Below are positions 58,698 to 64,000 of a stretch of 64,000 nt of DNA, one piece after another. How positions within the stretch are numbered: the first letter of the stretch is position 1; every line of letters begins with the position of its first letter. The notes beneath the pieces were generated by a model. The model saw only the letters and a program-made list of their open reading frames with translations, had not been told where the DNA came from and searched no databases. The position numbers were made by a program, and so were the translations under genes. Source of the DNA: Capitella teleta (Eukaryota; Annelida; Polychaeta; Capitellidae); NCBI GenBank assembly GCA_000328365.1, contig KB306940.1:71674-135673 (forward strand), given 5' to 3'.

Positions 58698-61600
58698 TCG
58701 TTCTTGGCCGTATAAGGTCAAGGAATGAGTCAAATTGGAGGAGGTCTTTGCGTGGCTATAGAGGGACATAACGGGTCGTAAATGGTAGCAAGACCTTGCA
58801 CCTCTAATGCCAATAATCCCCTGCATATCCCCGATTATATTCAGGTAAGGTAATAAAGCTACTGTTTCAAGGTCTAGCTTCTATTTTGCCTTCCGCTGTC
58901 AGACATACTGTGAAAATAATGATGTTTGGATGCTGTTTCTGCGCTGTCTTCATCCCCTTTCAGGCATTTCTCTTTCCCAAGGGTTCTTGGTTCTTCAATT
59001 TACATGTACACCTGTTCTCCAATCAAACATTTCCTCTGTGCACCTAGCCTCTCCCCTCTTCCTTCTCCAACTTTGCACCTCAGTCCTTATTCCTCAACAC
59101 CATTGTACACTTGCTTCTCCCAATTATAATTCTTCCCTCAGTACTTCTTCCACGACAGCCAAGGGTGATGCATCTTACCCTGTGACAGTGCAAGGGACAA
59201 GGAAATCCGTCTTTGATGCATTGCAAGAGCTTATTGACCGTTCTAATTATACGCTTCTCCCTTGCAATATCTCGGTTGTAATTATAACCATAATTAAGAT
59301 GGTCTTTCCAAGCTCATTGTGTATAATCCATTCTGTGTAAAACGCTTGGCCTTTAGTCCCAGGCATAATTTGAAAATTGCGTGTGAATGGCGCCACGTGA
59401 CTAAACTATCCTGCTCAAAATGGTCACGTGGTCCGAAATCCCACCGTTTAATGTATGCAAAAATATTGTACACGTCTTTCAATCGTACATATTGCAATGA
59501 TGTAATATTGATCTCAAATGCTATTTATTGATTGGCACATTACACTTAACAACAAAAACTCCTGCTCCCACACACACGGCCAAATGTATTTCCGTTATAA
59601 ATATAAACATTAGGAAACATGAGGTCCACCTCCAAGGGAGTTTCAGGGAAGGGTGTTCTGATGCACAAGAACCCCTGTCGTGATAACCATTAATATGATA
59701 GTGCAGACATGATAAGGCAGGCGTATTTTGATATTCGATGCTTTTGCCATTCAACCTGGGTTCTATCTCCGTGTGGCGTATTGCCTCGCTAGCGTTTCTC
59801 TAATTTCAGTGCTGCGTTGAAATGCATGATATTGAACTTCGATTTGGCGCGGAAATGGCTGGGGTTAAAGTCACAATGAAGATGTGGTATTTATGGGACT
59901 GTGTTCGATGCAGGGACACACAATATCTCTGCACTTACCTCTGCCTATTTATGGCATCGATCATGACAAACTAGTCAAGATTGGTCTGCTGGCAGGTGCT
60001 CATCCCGATTGACGAACTCTCCAGCAGCAGTTCTGATATACACATGATCAGAAATAAGTCATACAATTTCTGTGCATACGGCTTATAATAAGTATATAAG
60101 GATTTCGTGAATCATTTCGTAGAATCCATCAGATTTCTACAAAATACAGAGTGGGTCAAAAGTAATCTACTCCATGTGAACGATTTCAATGTTTTTCAAT
60201 GTCACTGTACATTTCCGAGAAAGTGTTACAAAGCAGGTTGCAGTGTTAAAACCGCACAAAGATTAGATAAATATATATTTAGTATGGTTAGTCTAACATG
60301 TCATGCTGCTATTCCTATCATTTATATGCAAATTTCAACGACATTAATGCCGATTTATCTCGATCGGCGATATTTTCACTTTTGGCGGCAAACAGAGCCC
60401 CGGACCATGGATAGGCATCATTGAACGCATGAAATAAGGCAACCCTCCCTCCCCCGCTATTCTGTTGTTTCAGAGTGCTGTTCGTTTGATTATTGCACTA
60501 ATGCTTACATCCTAAAATCAAAACAAAACGAACTTTATATTTTTATTTTATTTTTATTTTTACCATATTTGATTTCTTTGCATAAATGGGCACAGAATAA
60601 GTTAGTCAATCCATACCAGGTAGTTATTTTTTGGAATATCTGGTCAATTATGGCAAATTTTAAAGTTTTGTTTTGAACCTGGAGTAGATGGAGGCTACTT
60701 TTGGCCCATTCGGTATAATTATATGATGATGTTTTATTCTTAGGTCAGGAATCGAGTCACGAACACATGTTCCAGAAAGGTGCCTGGTGGACAGTTTTGG
60801 GCAATAGTCATGACCGTCCTCCAATTTAGTATGCAATGCACGAAGGATATAAAGAGAATTTTGTACAATTCATCATCGAAATAAGGAAATGAAACGAGAA
60901 GTGAATTGGGAAGTGATCAATCGACTCACGTCTCGGGGTAGGCTGCAAAGAGAAGGTGTGAGCCACACTCAAAGAAGAAAACCTCGCAATTCTCATGCAC
61001 AAATCAACACACTGAAGAGATACAAATATGTTCGGATCGGATAAAGCAGAATTAAAAGCGATTAAGTTCGTCTTAATCAGCACCAGTAAGCAACTAAGTG
61101 TTTTAAAATGAAGAAGATTTCAAATTAATTGCAAGGCAGATATAATTTCTAATCAGCCAAACTATCCAAATATAAGACACGGTCGACCTATGCAGTGTAT
61201 GTCCCATCTGCATTCACGAAACGATTCCTGCCTTCAGCCTCGCGGTCTAGAATAATACAAGCCTGAAAAGACAAGAAGGTCATTTGCTTTTAGAATCAGC
61301 GACTTTCATCTGCAGCAAACACAATCAAGGCATTTCTGGCGGCCATGATGCCTAAACAAGTGTCGTCACATTGCCTCCCGTTGGCCAGCAATTTCTGATG
61401 GAACCACGGGCAGTGTCCAGCCCCCTGATGCGATTACGACCCGCTTTGAAGCTGATGAAGTCGCTCAAAGACTCCACTCTGAATGGAATTACCCTGGCAC
61501 CTTTCAGTGGTCAGATCTCCGGCTTTGACAAACCCAAGATCAAGGTACAGGGATGAATAAACCTTCAGCTCACTATGAGTGCTTCGGTTCATCTTTTGTC

Positions 61601-62787
61601 CAAATTAAATCATGAATCTACAGCCACATATCACCAACAACGCTTGCTGATTGGACCAGTCATACCACGTGACTTTTATTTGAATTGCGGTTGCGTAGTG
61701 ACCTCGTTGACCTGAGGGCTCGTAAATACCTGTTTTAGCCGTCGCTTCTGACTGATTCCTCCAAGACTCTGACTGACACAGCGTCCTCCGTGGCATCACA
61801 ATGTGCTTGCTTGTCGCTTACGCGTTTTTGATCATCTGTGCGCAAAATAAATCACCACTTCGTTCCACTTTATGGCCTGTTATCGTCTTGAGCTTCCTTC
61901 GCCTAATTCAAGATGCGGCTGTTTGTTTTTGGCGCAATATTCGCTTTTTCTGTGTAAAAGTGGTGTTTCGTTTTCTTATAAATACTGACTTTCGTGGGCA
62001 ATGAAATCAAATGCACGAAGCGAATCGACGTTATTCCGTGTGTGTGATGGTGCGCTATGATTGACCCATGAGAGAGAGATCTATCTATGGTAATACATGA
62101 GCTAGCGGTCTCTGGCGCAATGATATTGGTTCGCGCGTTCGGCTCTTGAGTGGTGCAAGCACACCGAGGGACGATCCTTATCATTTCTTGCAATTATTAT
62201 TGCATTGTTATCATTTATTAATTATTGTTTATATTTAAGAGGAGGGTGTTGGCGAGGTGTTTTTCTCGGTTTGGGGTATAACAGAGAGGATTTGTATTAA
62301 TTCCCCCATTTGACTTAATGTGTTTTATCTCCGCTAACAGTCTCATTAATCAGAACGTTATCTTTGCTTTTTGCTTGCATTCACACGTTCCAAACGACAA
62401 GGTGGCCTCGTTGATTTTCATGCTCATGCAGAATACCTCAGACGAAGTGTCACCTTGACCCTGAAGATATCAGAAAAAAACAAAACCACCTGGCTATATC
62501 GTATTCTGATAACAAAGACGAGAATTGAGTGGAGAATCTTAACGATCATGTAACATCATTACGAGTTAATTTCTCCTCCAAATGCTAATCCTGGCTGTGA
62601 GGTGCTGGGGTGGAGGTGTTGGTGCCACTTGTGAAGTTTCTCCTCTGTGACGGCGAGAGATGCGCGCTCAAACTTGTTGGTGTTTGTAATGGAAGGAGGG
62701 AAGGAAGATCCCGAATGCAAACGATTGTTGGTTCAAGTATAGCCAAGCGCAATTAGAATGCTAATGTGCATCCATGGGACAAGTCTT

Positions 62788-62793
62788 TTTATT
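62788..62793 (-). terminator. Distal poly(A) signal candidate of the Cys-loop gene
   Basis: Minus-strand AATAAA, 384-389 nt downstream of the stop at 63177. A second such signal lies nearer at 62925-62930. Confidence 0.35.
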
Positions 62794-62924
62794 GGAGGGG
62801 TGTCGGGAAGAGAAGGAAAATCAAGGGGTGTGCCGTCACTGACAATCCATGCAACACTGTCAATTACAAAAGAGACACTTGATTGGCGTAATAATGTTGA
62901 ACGCAAAAATGGCAACAGCTTGTT

Positions 62925-62930
62925 TTTATT
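62925..62930 (-). terminator. Proximal poly(A) signal candidate of the Cys-loop gene
   Basis: Minus-strand AATAAA, about 250 nt past the TAA at 63177-63179. It suggests that the transcript ends here, so the ligand-binding-domain protein would be complete at its C-terminus. Confidence 0.4.
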
Positions 62931-63176
62931 GACAATAAAAGCGATCCGTGATATATATCAAACCAACATATTTCTAATAGGAAAACAAGCGAAATATGCA
63001 GTTGGTAAAGTATTGTACGAGTATTTTTCTTTTGATCTAGAATTGCGAAAATGCAGTGCACCCTACACGTATATACAGACATTATGATAGCGCCAATGGT
63101 GATAAAGCACGTTATGATTTGGATCGAATGGATTAAATCATTGTGCGTTATGACAGCCAATGTTATCCGTGGTACG

Positions 63177-64000
63177 TTATGAGGTCGTGCCTCTTTGGTC
63201 TCGCGGCTGCAGTGTCAAGAGGATTTTGAGGCAGGCAAAAGATCCGCTCTGGCGATTCGTGCAGTTTCTCTTCTTGATGTTCTTCAGGACGAACTTGGAC
63301 ATGATGAGATCGACATCGACGTCGACGGGGCTGCTCAGCCAATCCAGGCTCATGCGGTCAGTCTTGTAGCCAACTGGAAAGACACGGGCAACATATGGAG
63401 GAAGAATGGTTGTAGAGAAAGAGGAGAGAGGTTGTAGAGAGAGGAGAAGTATTGCATACTCCCCAACTGCAAAGAGGAAGGTGACAGGAAGAGAAAGGTG
63501 ACAGAAGGAGGACAATGACAGGAGAAATAACGTGACAGAAGGAATACAGAGACAGAAGGAGGAAAGTGACAGAAGAAGGAAAGTGACATTAGGAGGAAAG
63601 TAGCCACTCACATGATTCAACGTAGATGGCGCAGTGGTGGACTCCGTCCTCTGTGTCCTCTCCAAGAGTAGGGCAGGTGAACTCACCATTCAGACTACAC
63701 GAACAAATCATTCAGGTGAATTGCACACCTGCATCACTCACCTTTGAACGTACCACACATGCCCAGTCGCATTGATGGACAAAAGGAACTCAGGCGAAGG
63801 AGTTTCCTTTGATCTGACGTAACGGTTATTCCTGGAAGAGATCATTTCACCCAAGATCACAATCAGGGAAAGGCGCCCACTTGAAAAAGGTGTCCGGGCG
63901 CCAGATTGATCCGGAATGCGACAGACGTATGCTTTCGTCCCCCAACTCCTCCTCATCGAACGCCAAGCGGGGATCATGCCAGAGTTGACGAAAGAAAAAG
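63177..64000 (-). CDS. Cys-loop receptor ligand-binding domain, anion-channel type, ending before M1 (5' end outside window)
   Basis: Exons in transcript order: 64000(edge)-63881, 63831-63742, 63694-63612, 63373-63177. All borders are GT-AG and all phases match; two introns are only 49 and 47 nt. Landmarks: RQLWHDPRLAF, SIWRPDTFF (loop A region), INATGHVWYV, Cys loop C-PTLGEDTEDGVHH-C with exactly 13 residues between Cys, YVESFGYKTD (loop B, Phe as in GlyR), KFVLKNIKKRNCTNRQSGSF then AC (loop C with the second disulfide pair typical of GlyR/GluCl/HisCl). After LLTLQPRDQRGTTS comes TAA, where family members have R-x-x-G-Y-Y-L and helix M1. The FPxD motif of the Cys loop is absent. Likely a soluble or peripheral binding protein like AChBP, or a channel gene with its membrane exons elsewhere. 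The signal peptide and first strands lie beyond 64000. Confidence 0.85.
63425..63602. repeat. GA-rich imperfect tandem repeat (GTGACAGAAGGAGGAAA)
   Basis: Several diverged copies of an about 17-20-bp GTGACAGAAGGAGGAAA-like unit fill the 238-nt intron before the last exon of the Cys-loop gene. On the minus strand this is a pyrimidine-rich tract upstream of the acceptor. Confidence 0.6.

Larger units (their letters stand above)
54680..61200. other. Gene-poor stretch
   Basis: No gene recognised. It contains a TGACGTCA at about 54984, a compound microsatellite (58561-58697), a Cys/Trp-containing 72-codon minus-strand frame (57271-57489) and AT-rich sequence toward 60500. A plus-strand AATAAA lies at about 61557, just past a short exon-like open stretch of unclear meaning. 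Confidence 0.5.

Noticed and set aside
61345-61556. Possible terminal exon with AATAAA just after the stop
   Set aside because: Several frames are open on both strands over the same bases and none gives a recognisable protein, so the coding frame cannot be chosen.
62758-63160. Membrane helices M1-M4 of a Cys-loop channel downstream of 63177
   Set aside because: I looked on the minus strand for SWVSFW, GITT-type M2 and M3 motifs and found none in the frames left of the stop. Distant exons cannot be excluded by eye.
63195-63437. 80-codon plus-strand frame opposite the Cys-loop exon
   Set aside because: Antisense shadow of the last Cys-loop exon, which has family motifs and matching splice phases.

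Overview
This is metazoan nuclear DNA. The genes are split by GT-AG introns, most of them phase 1, and encode animal extracellular modules (vWA, EGF, SUEL lectin, CUB, sushi, PAN) and a Cys-loop receptor ligand-binding domain. The transposon relics (Polinton-like, CR1/Jockey-like LINE, THAP/DDE_4 ISL2EU-like) fit a marine or other non-vertebrate animal. Many introns are only 47-62 nt while others run to 1-8 kb. I cannot fix the phylum from sequence alone.

Layout, left to right. 1-1300: edge of a Polinton-like element with two small genes, followed by opposed short repeat arrays. 1737-3429: an intronless UDP-glycosyltransferase whose leader and start codon are duplicated in tandem. 4063-5815: a decayed LINE 3' end and an internally deleted THAP/DDE_4 transposon. 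6220-6700: a palindromic TAACGTTA array. 6810-7500: 3' exons of an unrecognised minus-strand gene. 9829-11105: two small genes with signal peptides, one Cys-rich and apparently broken, the other a 69-residue PAN/apple protein. 13668-22102: a 16-exon plus-strand gene for a 1566-residue secreted protein with six vWA domains, three EGF domains and a Ser/Pro-rich 9-residue repeat; every exon phase closes. 23738-36789: a minus-strand single-pass membrane protein (signal peptide, SUEL lectin, CUB, sushi, TM, 190-residue tail) whose signal-peptide exon lies 8 kb from the rest. 36.8-63.1 kb: about 26 kb with no recognisable gene, only scattered promoter-like motifs, candidate first exons and simple repeats. 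63177 to the right edge: a minus-strand Cys-loop ligand-binding domain that stops just before the place where the first membrane helix should begin.

The last gene is the most notable. It has the fold signatures of a glycine/glutamate-gated anion channel subunit (WRPD-FF motif, 13-residue Cys loop, second disulfide pair in loop C). It lacks the FPxD gating motif in the Cys loop and ends before M1, with poly(A) signals just downstream. This is the layout of the molluscan and annelid acetylcholine-binding protein, but on an anion-channel-type backbone. Most of the other intact genes (vWA/EGF, SUEL/CUB, PAN) encode secreted or cell-surface binding proteins. I see no evidence that they work as one pathway.
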